Assembly: GCA_964386385.1 (NCBI GenBank)
Contig: CAYLRN010000002.1
Span: 1-64,000 of the forward strand
Reading direction: 5' to 3'
From: RUG572 sp964386385
GTDB taxonomy: Bacteria > Verrucomicrobiota > Kiritimatiellia > RFP12 > UBA1067
DNA length: 64,000 bases
This document shows, in pieces, positions 33,914-41,587 of the stretch; position 1 is the first letter of the stretch; each line of letters begins with the position of its first letter. A program made the position numbers and the translations under genes. The notes under the pieces are model-generated. The model was not told the origin of the DNA, ran no database searches, and worked only from the letters and a program-made list of their open reading frames with translations.

Positions 33914-34409
33914 GGATGTCCATACGCGAGAAGTCCCCGTAGGAAACGCCCATCAAATCGAAAAGCGAAGGACGCCGCCCATCTGTCCCACTTGCTGGCA
34001 GTTCAACCTCGAATCGCGGCACATGGGACGTACGCACGTGGACGACGCTCTGTTCGTAGTTTCCCCATCGCACTTCTGGCTTTCCGCCCATCTTCCCAAA
34101 GACGATATAAATGTGCCGAACGCTCTGAACTCGCTGCGATTCCCGTATGCTGTTGGCAATGCTTTTCCATGAATCTGCAAGCGTGAACTTCACTTCTACA
34201 CCATACTCGCCAAGCGCAATGTCGGGGAAAGCCTGTGACGGGGGCGAAAAATCAACGCGCAATCCACGCTCGCCGCGCAACAAAACGTCCAACACTTCAC
34301 GCACGCGATTCTCAAACTGCTGCGCCGTCTTAAACCCATCCTTGCGGGCTTCGTGCGTCAGCGTCCCACAGCACACGTCCAACAGGTGTTCAAAACCGGC
34401 TTTCGTCAT
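33798..34409 (-). CDS. Type II restriction endonuclease of R-M system 2 (PD-(D/E)xK type, putative)
   Basis: 203 residues from ATG 34409, which overlaps the methyltransferase stop (ATGA). AFPDIALGEYGVEVKFT reads as a PD-(D/E)xK catalytic core (Asp ... ExK). Later segments SLFDLMGVSYGDFSRMDIHEKMRYVRAYAR look like the C-terminal part of a sequence-specific nuclease. After about residue 180 the frame degrades (SYNRWRIVQRVLGKGRAA) while another frame looks coding, so a frameshift that inactivates or alters the enzyme is likely. The family is inferred from the motif and methyltransferase pairing, not recognised by name. Confidence 0.65.
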   Translation of the reverse strand: MTKAGFEHLLDVCCGTLTHEARKDGFKTAQQFENRVREVLDVLLRGERGLRVDFSPPSQAFPDIALGEYGVEVKFTLADSWKSIANSIRESQRVQSVRHIYIVFGKMGGKPEVRWGNYEQSVVHVRTSHVPRFEVELPASGTDGRRPSLFDLMGVSYGDFSRMDIHEKMRYVRAYARRIHPNERRSYNRWRIVQRVLGKGRAA

Positions 34410-35335
34410 TCTGCGCCCTCCAAGACGGCTTGAATGCGTTGGGCAATGTGCCACGCAAGCACAGGCGGCACGGCGTTTCCAATCTGCCGTTCCGTTTCAC
34501 GAATGCCGCAAGGAAACGCGAACGAATCAGGGAATGACTGGATTCGCGCGGCCTCGCGCATGGAAAGCCGTCTCGGCAGTTTGTAATGGAACTGGATGTT
34601 TCCGTGGCACTCCGCGCGAATCGTGTAGCCGGGGCGGTTCTCGACCATGCGCCGATTTCCCTGATCGCCCGAGGGGACGGCCTTGCTCCACACGTGGGCG
34701 AACGCCCTGTCGGCTGGACGGTCTTCCAGATCGCGCAACGCCTCTCCCGCCGTGACGGGGGCGGATGTCAACGGCGTCGGCGGCGTGAATGTCGAAACGC
34801 CCTTGCGCGTTCCAACGAAAATGACCCGTTCGCGTGTCTGCGGAACGCCATAGTCTTCAGCATGATATACATGATAGGTGACGTCGTAGTCCAACGCCTT
34901 GAAGTCGGAGAGAATCGTTTCAAACGAATATGCATTCTGCTTCAGCATCAAACTGCCGACGTTCTCGGCAAGAAAGGCCTTGGGATGCGTCCGCTTCACG
35001 GCCTCGACAATATATGAGTAGAGCCTGCTCCGCTTGCCGTTGATGCCCAGCATCTTTCCGTTGATGGAAATGTCCTGGCACGGAAATCCCCCCATGACCA
35101 TGTCGACGTTCTGCGGAATGCCATTGATGGCGTCCCGAACGTCTCCGCAGACGATGTGAGGGCCGATGTTCTGCGCATATGTCCTGCAGTCGTGCGGACT
35201 CAACTCGTTCGCCCACACGACCTCAAATGCCGTGCGCGGATATCGACGTCCCAAAAACTCGAAATCTCCAAGAAACCCCAGATCAAGTCCTCCACACCCC
35301 GCGAAAAGGGACGCAATCGAAAAAATCTTCCGCAT
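34406..35335 (-). CDS. DNA (cytosine-5-)-methyltransferase, R-M system 2
   Basis: 309 residues with motif I ASLFAGCGGLDLGF (residues about 7-20), IV GGFPCQDIS with catalytic Cys near 83, VI AENVGSL near 130, VIII GVPQTRERVIFVG, IX SMREAARIQSFPDSF and X QIGNAVPPVLA. ATG 35335 follows the bioH-like stop by 1 bp (TGA-A-ATG) with GGGAG upstream; ATG 35350 and TTG 35359 are alternatives. It is methyltransferase-first, coupled to the nuclease by ATGA. The pair is spliced into a tight housekeeping operon between bioH-like and deoC. It is not closely similar to the methyltransferase of system 1. Confidence 0.9.
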   Translation of the reverse strand: MRKIFSIASLFAGCGGLDLGFLGDFEFLGRRYPRTAFEVVWANELSPHDCRTYAQNIGPHIVCGDVRDAINGIPQNVDMVMGGFPCQDISINGKMLGINGKRSRLYSYIVEAVKRTHPKAFLAENVGSLMLKQNAYSFETILSDFKALDYDVTYHVYHAEDYGVPQTRERVIFVGTRKGVSTFTPPTPLTSAPVTAGEALRDLEDRPADRAFAHVWSKAVPSGDQGNRRMVENRPGYTIRAECHGNIQFHYKLPRRLSMREAARIQSFPDSFAFPCGIRETERQIGNAVPPVLAWHIAQRIQAVLEGAE

Positions 35336-35336
35336 T

Positions 35337-36089
35337 TCAACGTCTCCCATTGTCTTCAAGCATCCCTTCGACGGCGCGGTCGACCAGATCGGGAATCATG
35401 ACCGGCAGCGCGTGCTCGCCGTCCGGGAGAATCGTCGCGGCGGCATCCGGGAAGAGGGCTTTCAGCCACGCCGCGTTTTCCGATCGGACGATGCCGTCGC
35501 GCTCGCTCTGGAAGATCGCCACCGGGAACTGCGTTCCGTGCGCGAATGCGCGCCGCAGGTCGTCGCGGACGTCGGTCTCCAGCAGATAGCGGATTCCGGC
35601 CTCGACGTTCTCCGCCGAATCGGCGCAATACGGATTGGGCTTTCCCTCCGGCGGGCCGAAGAAACCCTCGCCATGCGTCATTTCGATTCCGTGGCGCAGC
35701 GCCTGCAGCCGGCGCGGAGACATCCCGCGCCAGCCAGTCGCCGCGTCCTCCATCATGCGCGGCGTGGCGGCGAGAAGGACGAGGCCGGCGATTCTCTCCG
35801 GATGCGCGGCGGCAATGCGCAGCGCGGAGCTGCCGCCCATCGACCAGCCGACGAGGACGAACCGGCCCTCGGTCGAGGCAATCGCGCGTTCGGGACGGCC
35901 GGCCAGCTGGTCGGAACATGAAAACAGGAAATCGCGGCGGAAACGGCAGAGGCTCCACGCCTCTTCGGACGCTGCGAGACCGTTCAGGACCATCACGCGC
36001 GCGCGCCGCTCGGCGGAGAGCCGCCGCAGCGTGGCGGAAATGGCGGCGAGTTCGCGCCCGCGTCCGCGCTCGTAGTCGCCGTCAGCCAT
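35337..36089 (-). CDS. Alpha/beta hydrolase, BioH-like carboxylesterase
   Basis: 250 residues. VLVGWSMGGSSALRIAAAHPERIAGLVLLAATPRM carries the nucleophile elbow GWSMG, typical of BioH (pimeloyl-ACP methyl ester esterase in biotin synthesis). The acidic residue lies in FQSERDGIV and the His in PDGEHALPVM. The N-terminal about 30 residues precede the usual start (RVMVLNGLAASEEAW). Other biotin-synthesis genes are absent here, so the exact substrate is open. The start overlaps coaB by 8 bp. Confidence 0.72.
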   Translation of the reverse strand: MADGDYERGRGRELAAISATLRRLSAERRARVMVLNGLAASEEAWSLCRFRRDFLFSCSDQLAGRPERAIASTEGRFVLVGWSMGGSSALRIAAAHPERIAGLVLLAATPRMMEDAATGWRGMSPRRLQALRHGIEMTHGEGFFGPPEGKPNPYCADSAENVEAGIRYLLETDVRDDLRRAFAHGTQFPVAIFQSERDGIVRSENAAWLKALFPDAAATILPDGEHALPVMIPDLVDRAVEGMLEDNGRR

Positions 36090-36729
36090 TGGCCGCGCCC
36101 TCCACGAAGCGGACGATGCGTTGCGCGACGGCGGACTTACCCATCAGCGGAAGCGGCGTCGCGGCGCCGTCAGGGGTGACGAAGACGACGCGATTGGTGT
36201 CCGTGCCGAAACCCGCGCCCGGCTCGGTGACGTCGTTGCCGACGACGAGGGCAAGCCTCTTCTCGCGGCACTTCCGCGCCGCCTCGGCGGCGGGGGCGCC
36301 GGTCTCGGCGGCGAATCCCACGCGCACGACGTCCGGAACGTCCATGGTGGACTTCAGTATGTCGGGGTTGCGCACGAGGTGCAGGACGCCGTCCATCTCA
36401 TGCTTCTTCAGCTTCGCGGCGGCGGTTCTGGCCGGACGCCAGTCGGCGACGGCGGCGCACATGACGAAGGCCTGCGTTTCGCCGGCCGGTACCGCCGCAA
36501 GGGCGTCCCTCACGGCGGAGAGCATTTCGCGGGCCGTCACGACATCCACGCGCCGGACGCCGCGCGGCGTCCGAAGGGCGACCGGGCCTGCGACCAGCGT
36601 GACATCATGCCCGGCCGCGCGGGCGGCCCGCGCCACGGCGAATCCCATCTTGCCCGTGGAGGGGTTGGACAGGAAGCGCACGGGGTCGATCCATTCACGG
36701 GTCGGCCCCGCTGTGACGACGAAGCGCAT
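36082..36729 (-). CDS. coaB: Phosphopantothenate-cysteine ligase (stand-alone CoaB)
   Basis: Second half-reaction of the Dfp/CoaBC enzyme in coenzyme A synthesis. VVTAGPTREWIDPVRFLSNPSTGKMG at the N-terminus, a central AAVADWRP, and the Lys-containing AAAKLKK region match the CoaB domain. At 215 residues it lacks the N-terminal flavin-dependent CoaC decarboxylase domain found in fused CoaBC, so a separate coaC must lie elsewhere. It lies 7 bp after tkt on the same strand. Confidence 0.88.
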   Translation of the reverse strand: MRFVVTAGPTREWIDPVRFLSNPSTGKMGFAVARAARAAGHDVTLVAGPVALRTPRGVRRVDVVTAREMLSAVRDALAAVPAGETQAFVMCAAVADWRPARTAAAKLKKHEMDGVLHLVRNPDILKSTMDVPDVVRVGFAAETGAPAAEAARKCREKRLALVVGNDVTEPGAGFGTDTNRVVFVTPDGAATPLPLMGKSAVAQRIVRFVEGAANG

Positions 36730-36736
36730 CGCGGCC

Positions 36737-38737
36737 TCAGAACAGTTCGCGCGCCTTGTCGAAGACGGCCTCGGCGGTGAAGCCGTAGCGCTCGGCGAGT
36801 TCGCCGTACGGACCGGAGGCGCCGTAGTCGTCCATCGTGACGTAGCGCACCTGCGCGGCGTTGACGACGAACGCCTCCCAGCCGAACTTGACGCCGGCCT
36901 CGACGATCACGCGGCGCGCGCATGTGCCGGGGATGACGCTTTCGCGATAGGCGAGAGGCTGCGCGAGGAAGAGCTTGCGGCAGGGCATGGAGACGACGCG
37001 CGCCTGGCGGCCGAGGTCGACGAGCCTCTTCGCGGCCTCGATGCAGAGCGAGACCTCGGAGCCGGACGCGATGAAGACGACCTCGGGCAGCGGACTCGAC
37101 TCCCAGATCACGTACGCGCCCCTCTCCACGCCCTCGTTGGAGACGCCGTCGAGGACGGGGAGATTCTGGCGGGACGTGAAGATGCAGCTGGGGCCGTCCG
37201 CGCGCTTCATCATCGCAAGCCAGCAGGCCGCCGTCTCGTTCGCGTCCGCCGGGCGGAACGCATACAGCCCCGGCATCGCGCGGAGCATGGCAAGCTGCTC
37301 GATCGGCTGGTGCGTGGGGCCGTCCTCGCCCACGTAGAAGGAGTCGTGCGAGAAAACCCACATGGAAGGCAGCTTCATCAGCGCGGCCAGGCGCATCGCC
37401 GGCTTGCAGTAGTCGCTGAACACGGCGAACGTCGCGCCGAACGGGCGGAAGCCGCCGTGAGCGGCAATGCCGTTGACGATCGCGCTCATCGCGAGTTCGC
37501 GGATGCCCCAGTGGAAGTTGCGCCCCGAAAAATCGTCGGGGGAAATCCAGTCAAACTCCTTCAGCGCGGTCTTGTTGGACGGCTCCAGGTCGGCCGAGCC
37601 GCCGACGAAGTACGGCACGGCGCCGGCGATGGCGTTCATCACCGTGCCGCAGGCGTTGCGCGTGGCGACGGGCTTTGCGGGGTCGAATTGCGGCATGGAC
37701 TTCGCCAGGTCCATCGGCAGGCCGCGGCGCATTGCGTATTCGCGCGCCTCGGCCTTTTCCGGGTTCGCGGCCTTCCACGCCTTGTAGAGCTTCTTCCAGC
37801 GGAGGTTGGCGCGATGGCAGGCGTCGGCGCGGTCGTGGAACCAGTCGAACACGTCGCTGGGGACGTAGAAGGACTTTTCGGGATCGAAGCCCAGGTTCCT
37901 CTTGAGGCCGGCAAGCTCGTCCGCGCCGAGCGGCGCACCGTGGGAGGAGGCGGAATCCTGCTTCGTGGGGGCGCCGAAGCCGATGTGCGTGGTGGCGACG
38001 ATCATGACGGGCTGTCCCTGGACCTTCATCGCCTTGCGGATGGCGCGGTCGATCTGGTCGAAGTCGTGTCCGTCGCACGTGAAGACCTTCCAGCCGTAGC
38101 TCTCGAAGCGGAGCTTCGCGTCGTCGGCGAGGGCGAGGTCCGCCTTGCCCTCGATCGTGATGTTGTTCGAGTCGTACACGACGCAGAGCCTGTCGAGCTT
38201 CAGCTTGCCGGCGAGGGAGCAGGACTCGTGCGAAATGCCCTCTTCAAGGTCTCCGTCTCCGCAGAACACCCACGTGCGATGGTCAGTCACGTCCTGTCCG
38301 TCCTGCTCTCCGTCGCGGGAGGCCTGCATGCGCTCGGCGATCGCCATGCCGACGCCCATGGCGAGGCCCTGTCCGAGCGGGCCGGTCGTCACTTCGACGC
38401 CCGGGAGGAGTCCGCGCTCCGGGTGGCCCGCGCAGCGCGAGCCGACCTGGCGGAATGCCTTGACCTCATCGATCTTCAGCCCGCCCATGCCGGAGAGGAA
38501 GAAAAGGGAATAGATCAGCGACGACGCATGGCCGCCGGAGAAGACAAGCCTGTCGCGATTCGCCCATGCGGGGTCCTTGGGGTCGACGTTCAGGAACTTG
38601 AGCCAGAGGGATACGGCGACGTCCGCAAGACCGAGGGCAACGCCCGGATGGCCGCTCTTCGCCTGTTCGACCATGTCCGCCGACAGGCAGCGAACGGTGT
38701 CCGCCGCAAGTTTAAGCTGTTCGTTCGTCAGTTTCAT
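36737..38737 (-). CDS. tkt: Transketolase
   Basis: A TPP-dependent enzyme exchanging two-carbon units in the pentose phosphate pathway. Seen: CLSADMVEQAKSGHPGVALGLAD, GPLGQGLAMGVGMAIAERM, the TPP/metal motif CGDGDLEEGISHE (about residue 160), DFSGRNFHWGIRELAMSAIVNG with the catalytic Glu, and DSFYVGEDGPTHQPIEQLA. 666 residues is standard. It has its own promoter inside the end of the upstream DciA-like gene and heads the tkt-coaB-bioH-like-M-R-deoC run. Confidence 0.96.
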   Translation of the reverse strand: MKLTNEQLKLAADTVRCLSADMVEQAKSGHPGVALGLADVAVSLWLKFLNVDPKDPAWANRDRLVFSGGHASSLIYSLFFLSGMGGLKIDEVKAFRQVGSRCAGHPERGLLPGVEVTTGPLGQGLAMGVGMAIAERMQASRDGEQDGQDVTDHRTWVFCGDGDLEEGISHESCSLAGKLKLDRLCVVYDSNNITIEGKADLALADDAKLRFESYGWKVFTCDGHDFDQIDRAIRKAMKVQGQPVMIVATTHIGFGAPTKQDSASSHGAPLGADELAGLKRNLGFDPEKSFYVPSDVFDWFHDRADACHRANLRWKKLYKAWKAANPEKAEAREYAMRRGLPMDLAKSMPQFDPAKPVATRNACGTVMNAIAGAVPYFVGGSADLEPSNKTALKEFDWISPDDFSGRNFHWGIRELAMSAIVNGIAAHGGFRPFGATFAVFSDYCKPAMRLAALMKLPSMWVFSHDSFYVGEDGPTHQPIEQLAMLRAMPGLYAFRPADANETAACWLAMMKRADGPSCIFTSRQNLPVLDGVSNEGVERGAYVIWESSPLPEVVFIASGSEVSLCIEAAKRLVDLGRQARVVSMPCRKLFLAQPLAYRESVIPGTCARRVIVEAGVKFGWEAFVVNAAQVRYVTMDDYGASGPYGELAERYGFTAEAVFDKARELF

Positions 38738-38763
38738 TCTATATGCCTTTCTTCAAGACGTGC

Positions 38764-38792
38764 ATTATAGCACATCATGCGTGAATCTCCAA
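38764..38792 (-). promoter_or_regulatory. Promoter of tkt
   Basis: Minus strand TTGGAG (38787-38792), exactly 17 bp, TATAAT (38764-38769) with TGC before the -10. The -35 lies within the last codons of the DciA-like gene. Confidence 0.65.
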
Positions 38793-39161
38793 ATGGACGG
38801 AAAACCGAGCCGGCGCAGCGGGCAGGGCCGAGAGGGCAGTCTTCACCTTCCGCAGCTTCGGCCGGACGGCGAAAAGCGCGGCGGACGAGCGGACGTAGAG
38901 GAAGAGCCTGCCGTTCTCGAAACGCCCCGGCCGCGCCGCGATTCCGGGACAGAGGGCGGCCCACTGCGCCGAAACCGCCTCGAAGAAGGGATTGCGCTCG
39001 ACGAGCAGCTCCTCCGCCAGCGATTTCATCATCCCGCCGACGCCCGGCGTCGAACGGCGCAGCTCCACCGGGTCTGCGTCGACCGGAAGCCCCGGCACGA
39101 GACGCGACGCCAGGCGCCGGCGCGCGAGGCCGTCGCGCTCCAGGATGCGCCTTTCAGGCAT
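38775..39161 (-). CDS. DciA/DUF721-like protein
   Basis: 128 residues. The pattern EAVSAQWAALCPGIAARPGRFENGRLFLYVRSSAALFAVRPKL follows the DciA (DUF721) fold: a Trp, a short acceptor-like helix and a strand with many small residues. DciA helps load the replicative helicase in bacteria lacking DnaC. The similarity is moderate and the function is inferred. ATG 39161 overlaps the ACP-like gene by 8 bp. Confidence 0.6.
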   Translation of the reverse strand: MPERRILERDGLARRRLASRLVPGLPVDADPVELRRSTPGVGGMMKSLAEELLVERNPFFEAVSAQWAALCPGIAARPGRFENGRLFLYVRSSAALFAVRPKLRKVKTALSALPAAPARFSVHLEIHA

Positions 39162-39360
39162 CGTACAGCTCTCCAAGCGTCCGAAGCGAGCGGAAGCGCT
39201 CGACGTCCATGCGGACGCCAAGGCCGTTCTCCGCCAGCACCATCAGCCCGAACGCCTTCATCGAGCACCACCCCGGAAGTTCGCGGAACGCGGTCGTCTC
39301 GGAGACCGACTCCACTTCCAGCGTTTCAGCGGCGCGTTTGAGAAAATCTTCCTTCGTCAT
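39154..39360 (-). CDS. Acyl carrier protein-like protein
   Basis: 68 residues resembling a stand-alone carrier: a first helix (EDFLKRAAETL), then TTAFRELPGWCSMKAFGLMVLAEN, where Ser in GW-C-S-M sits at the phosphopantetheine site that usually reads GWDSL, then a final helix with LRTLGELYDA. The Asp of DSL is replaced by Cys, which might impair modification. No ketosynthase is nearby. Genes overlap on both sides (35 bp with the HAD gene, 8 bp with the DciA-like gene), so all three are coexpressed. Confidence 0.65.
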   Translation of the reverse strand: MTKEDFLKRAAETLEVESVSETTAFRELPGWCSMKAFGLMVLAENGLGVRMDVERFRSLRTLGELYDA

Positions 39361-39967
39361 AGATCTCGTTCGCTCCTTCTAGTTCCTCCCGCGTCCCGTA
39401 GCCCCACGTGCATCCGATCGTGTAGAGCCCCGCCTCGCGGCCGGCCTCCACGTCTCCCGCAGTGTCGCCGACCATCACGGCGTCCTCCGCGGCAATGCCG
39501 CGTTCCGCCATGACTCGGCGCAGCAGCTCGGATTTTTTGAGCTTTTCGCCTGGAAACATGTCGAATGCGTAGAAGCCGTCGAAGACGTCCGTCCAGCCCA
39601 TCTTCTCCATGAGCGGCACGAGAGGGCTGTAGCGCTTGTTCGTCGCGACGTAGACGTGGCGTCCTTCGGACTTGAGGGACTCGATCCAGCCGGGAACCCA
39701 GGGATAAGGCCTCGTGGCGGGAAAGCCTCCCGCGTCGTAGAACTCCTTGAAAAGACCGCGCACGTCCTCGACGAGCTGCGGCGTGGCGTCGGCGAAAAGC
39801 ATGTGCACCACCCTGTCGATCGTGGGGCCGGTCCTGTAGACGCTGTCGAAGTGCGGGCAGTCCCGCCCCAGGGCGGCAAGCGCCTTGCGCCACGCCGCCT
39901 TGATGTCCGCCTCCGTGTCGCAGAGCGTGCCGTCGAAGTCGAAGAACCAGTGGTGAAACGAATGCAT
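39326..39967 (-). CDS. HAD-superfamily hydrolase
   Basis: 213 residues with motif I WFFDFDGTLCDT, motif II VYVATNKR, a Lys in MFPGEKLKKSELL and motif III DAVMVGDTAGDVEAGREAGL, with an alpha-helical cap as in phosphoglycolate phosphatase-like enzymes. The substrate is unknown. ATG 39967 follows AAGGACG; an in-frame extension to 40105 crosses the terminator-like hairpin and is rejected. It is the first gene of a unit behind a leader of about 280 nt. Confidence 0.8.
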   Translation of the reverse strand: MHSFHHWFFDFDGTLCDTEADIKAAWRKALAALGRDCPHFDSVYRTGPTIDRVVHMLFADATPQLVEDVRGLFKEFYDAGGFPATRPYPWVPGWIESLKSEGRHVYVATNKRYSPLVPLMEKMGWTDVFDGFYAFDMFPGEKLKKSELLRRVMAERGIAAEDAVMVGDTAGDVEAGREAGLYTIGCTWGYGTREELEGANEIYDEGRFSQTRR

Positions 39968-39989
39968 CGGTGAAACGTCCTTGCTTGTA

Positions 39990-40032
39990 GAAAAGAACCA
40001 GGGGCGGAATCCGCTTGCGCAGATTCTGCCCC
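39990..40032 (-). terminator. Terminator-like hairpin in the HAD-gene leader (possible attenuator)
   Basis: Minus strand: GGGGCAGAATC (40022-40032), a 10-nt loop, GATTCCGCCCC (40001-40011), one mismatch in 11 bp, then TGG and TTCTTTTC. It lies about 20 bp before the ribosome binding site and well downstream of the promoter, as an attenuator would. Confidence 0.55.
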
Positions 40033-40255
40033 GGCCGCCTTTCGGCACAGGATGCGTTTCCGCACCCATGAAAAAACACCGTCGCCAGGCCTTGCCCGCC
40101 GTCACGCGCCTCGATCGTGTCCTCGACTGTCAGCAGAAGAGCCGTAATTTGCCATTACGAGACCGACCGCTAGCGCATCGGACGGAACGCCGCCATGCTC
40201 CGGCTTCAAGGGACGGACGGCTGCCCGAACGTCCCCGTTCGAATTTCATGACGAC

Positions 40256-40266
40256 ATTCTACCACA
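40256..40266 (-). promoter_or_regulatory. Extended -10 promoter of the HAD/ACP-like/DciA-like unit
   Basis: Minus strand TGTGG-TAGAAT (TAGAAT at 40256-40261). A transcript from here has a leader of about 280 nt. The leader (39968-40250) holds the terminator-like hairpin and no supported gene. Confidence 0.45.
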
Positions 40267-40312
40267 GAGCCGCCCGTCCGCGCAAGGGGGCAAATCCGCA
40301 ATTCGCGATTCG

Positions 40313-41494
40313 TCATTCGCCGCCCGCGAACAGCCGCTCGGTCTCCGCGAAGTTGGCAAACGGCACTCCGTCGATCTCCCAACTCTCGCCGGCGTACACG
40401 ACCGCGCCGACGTCGATGGAGTCGGAAAGCGCCGACAGGCGTCCGAGGTTGCGGAGCATCGAGGCGTCGGGCGTCTGGGCGCTCTTTATCTCGAAGAGTC
40501 GAAGCCGCCTGTGCGTCTCGACGGCGAGGTCCACCTCGACCCCGTTCTTGTCGCGCATATAGTAAAGCGTCGGACGCCGCCCGCGGTTCAACTGGGCCTT
40601 CAGGGCCTCCACAACGACGAGGTTCTCGAACAGCCCGCCCAGCAGCGGGTCTCTCGCCACCTGCTGCGGCGATTCGATCTGCAAAAGGTGCGCGGCGAGG
40701 CCGACGTCGGCGAAATATATCTTCGGAGACTTCACGAAGCGCTTGCCGAAGTTGTTGTAGTACGGATGGAGGCGGTAGACGACAAAGCTCGCCTCAAGGA
40801 CGGAAAGCCATTCCTTGAGAGTCGTGGAACTCACGCCCACCTCGCCGGAAAGCGCATCCAGGTTGACGATCTGCCCGACGCGTCCGGCCAGAAGGCGCAG
40901 GAACAGCTCGAACTGCCCCTGCCGTGAAACGTTCACCAGATGGCGAACGTCGCGCTCGACGTAGGTCCGGCAGTAGGCCTCGTAGGCGTCGACGGGATTC
41001 TGCCCTCTGTCGTAGACCGCCGGAAGGAATCCCTTGAAGACGTATTCGTCGCGCTCCATCCTGACACCGGCCTCGGAGAGCTCCGCGACCGACAGCGGAT
41101 AGAGCGTCAGCAGTGCAGTCCGCCCGGCAAGCGTCTGCGCTATGCCCTCCTTGAGGCGAGGCTGGTGCGACCCTGTGAGGACGTACAGCCCGTTGCGTCC
41201 ATCCGCGTCCACGGCGGCCTGTATTTCGCCCAGAAGCTGCGGAACGCGCTGGATTTCGTCGATGACCGCCGGAGCGGGAAAGCGCGCGAGGAAGCCGCGC
41301 GGATCGCGTTCCGCCAGCGTTCTCACCGCATATTCCTCAAGGTTCGCGTAGGCGTAGTCCGGAAACACCATCCGCGCAAGGGTCGTCTTGCCGCTCTGAC
41401 GCGGGCCCTCGATCGTGACAACGGGGAACGCGCCGTTCAGTTCGACAAGCCTGTCGGCGATTCGACGCCTTATCATGCGCCTTTTTTCTGCCAT
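40313..41494 (-). CDS. AAA-family ATPase with DUF4143 domain (copy 2)
   Basis: 393 residues from ATG 41494. Walker A VTIEGPRQSGKTTLAR (about 30-37), Walker B VIDEIQRVPQLL, sensor LTGSHQPRLKEG, a winged-helix-like segment (LDALSGEVGVSSTTLKEWLSVLEASF), and DUF4143 with YFADVGLAAHLL, GGLFENLVVVEALK, YYMRDKNGVEVDLAV and RLFEIKSA. It differs clearly from copies 1 and 3, so these are not recent duplicates. The start is chosen by GGAAAG spacing; ATG 41506 coincides with the predicted transcription start. Monocistronic. Confidence 0.85.
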   Translation of the reverse strand: MAEKRRMIRRRIADRLVELNGAFPVVTIEGPRQSGKTTLARMVFPDYAYANLEEYAVRTLAERDPRGFLARFPAPAVIDEIQRVPQLLGEIQAAVDADGRNGLYVLTGSHQPRLKEGIAQTLAGRTALLTLYPLSVAELSEAGVRMERDEYVFKGFLPAVYDRGQNPVDAYEAYCRTYVERDVRHLVNVSRQGQFELFLRLLAGRVGQIVNLDALSGEVGVSSTTLKEWLSVLEASFVVYRLHPYYNNFGKRFVKSPKIYFADVGLAAHLLQIESPQQVARDPLLGGLFENLVVVEALKAQLNRGRRPTLYYMRDKNGVEVDLAVETHRRLRLFEIKSAQTPDASMLRNLGRLSALSDSIDVGAVVYAGESWEIDGVPFANFAETERLFAGGE

Positions 41495-41513
41495 GCGTCT
41501 TTCCATGCAGAAG

Positions 41514-41542
41514 AGGCTACAGGATTTCTGGACAAATGTCAA
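41514..41542 (-). promoter_or_regulatory. Sigma70 promoter of DUF4143 ATPase copy 2
   Basis: Minus strand consensus TTGACA (41537-41542), exactly 17 bp, TAGCCT (41514-41519) with TG before the -10. Predicted start near 41507. Confidence 0.7.
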
Positions 41543-41587
41543 CCGCGGGTTTGGATTTGTCCGGAGCCCGCGATGGCGGACATGGCG

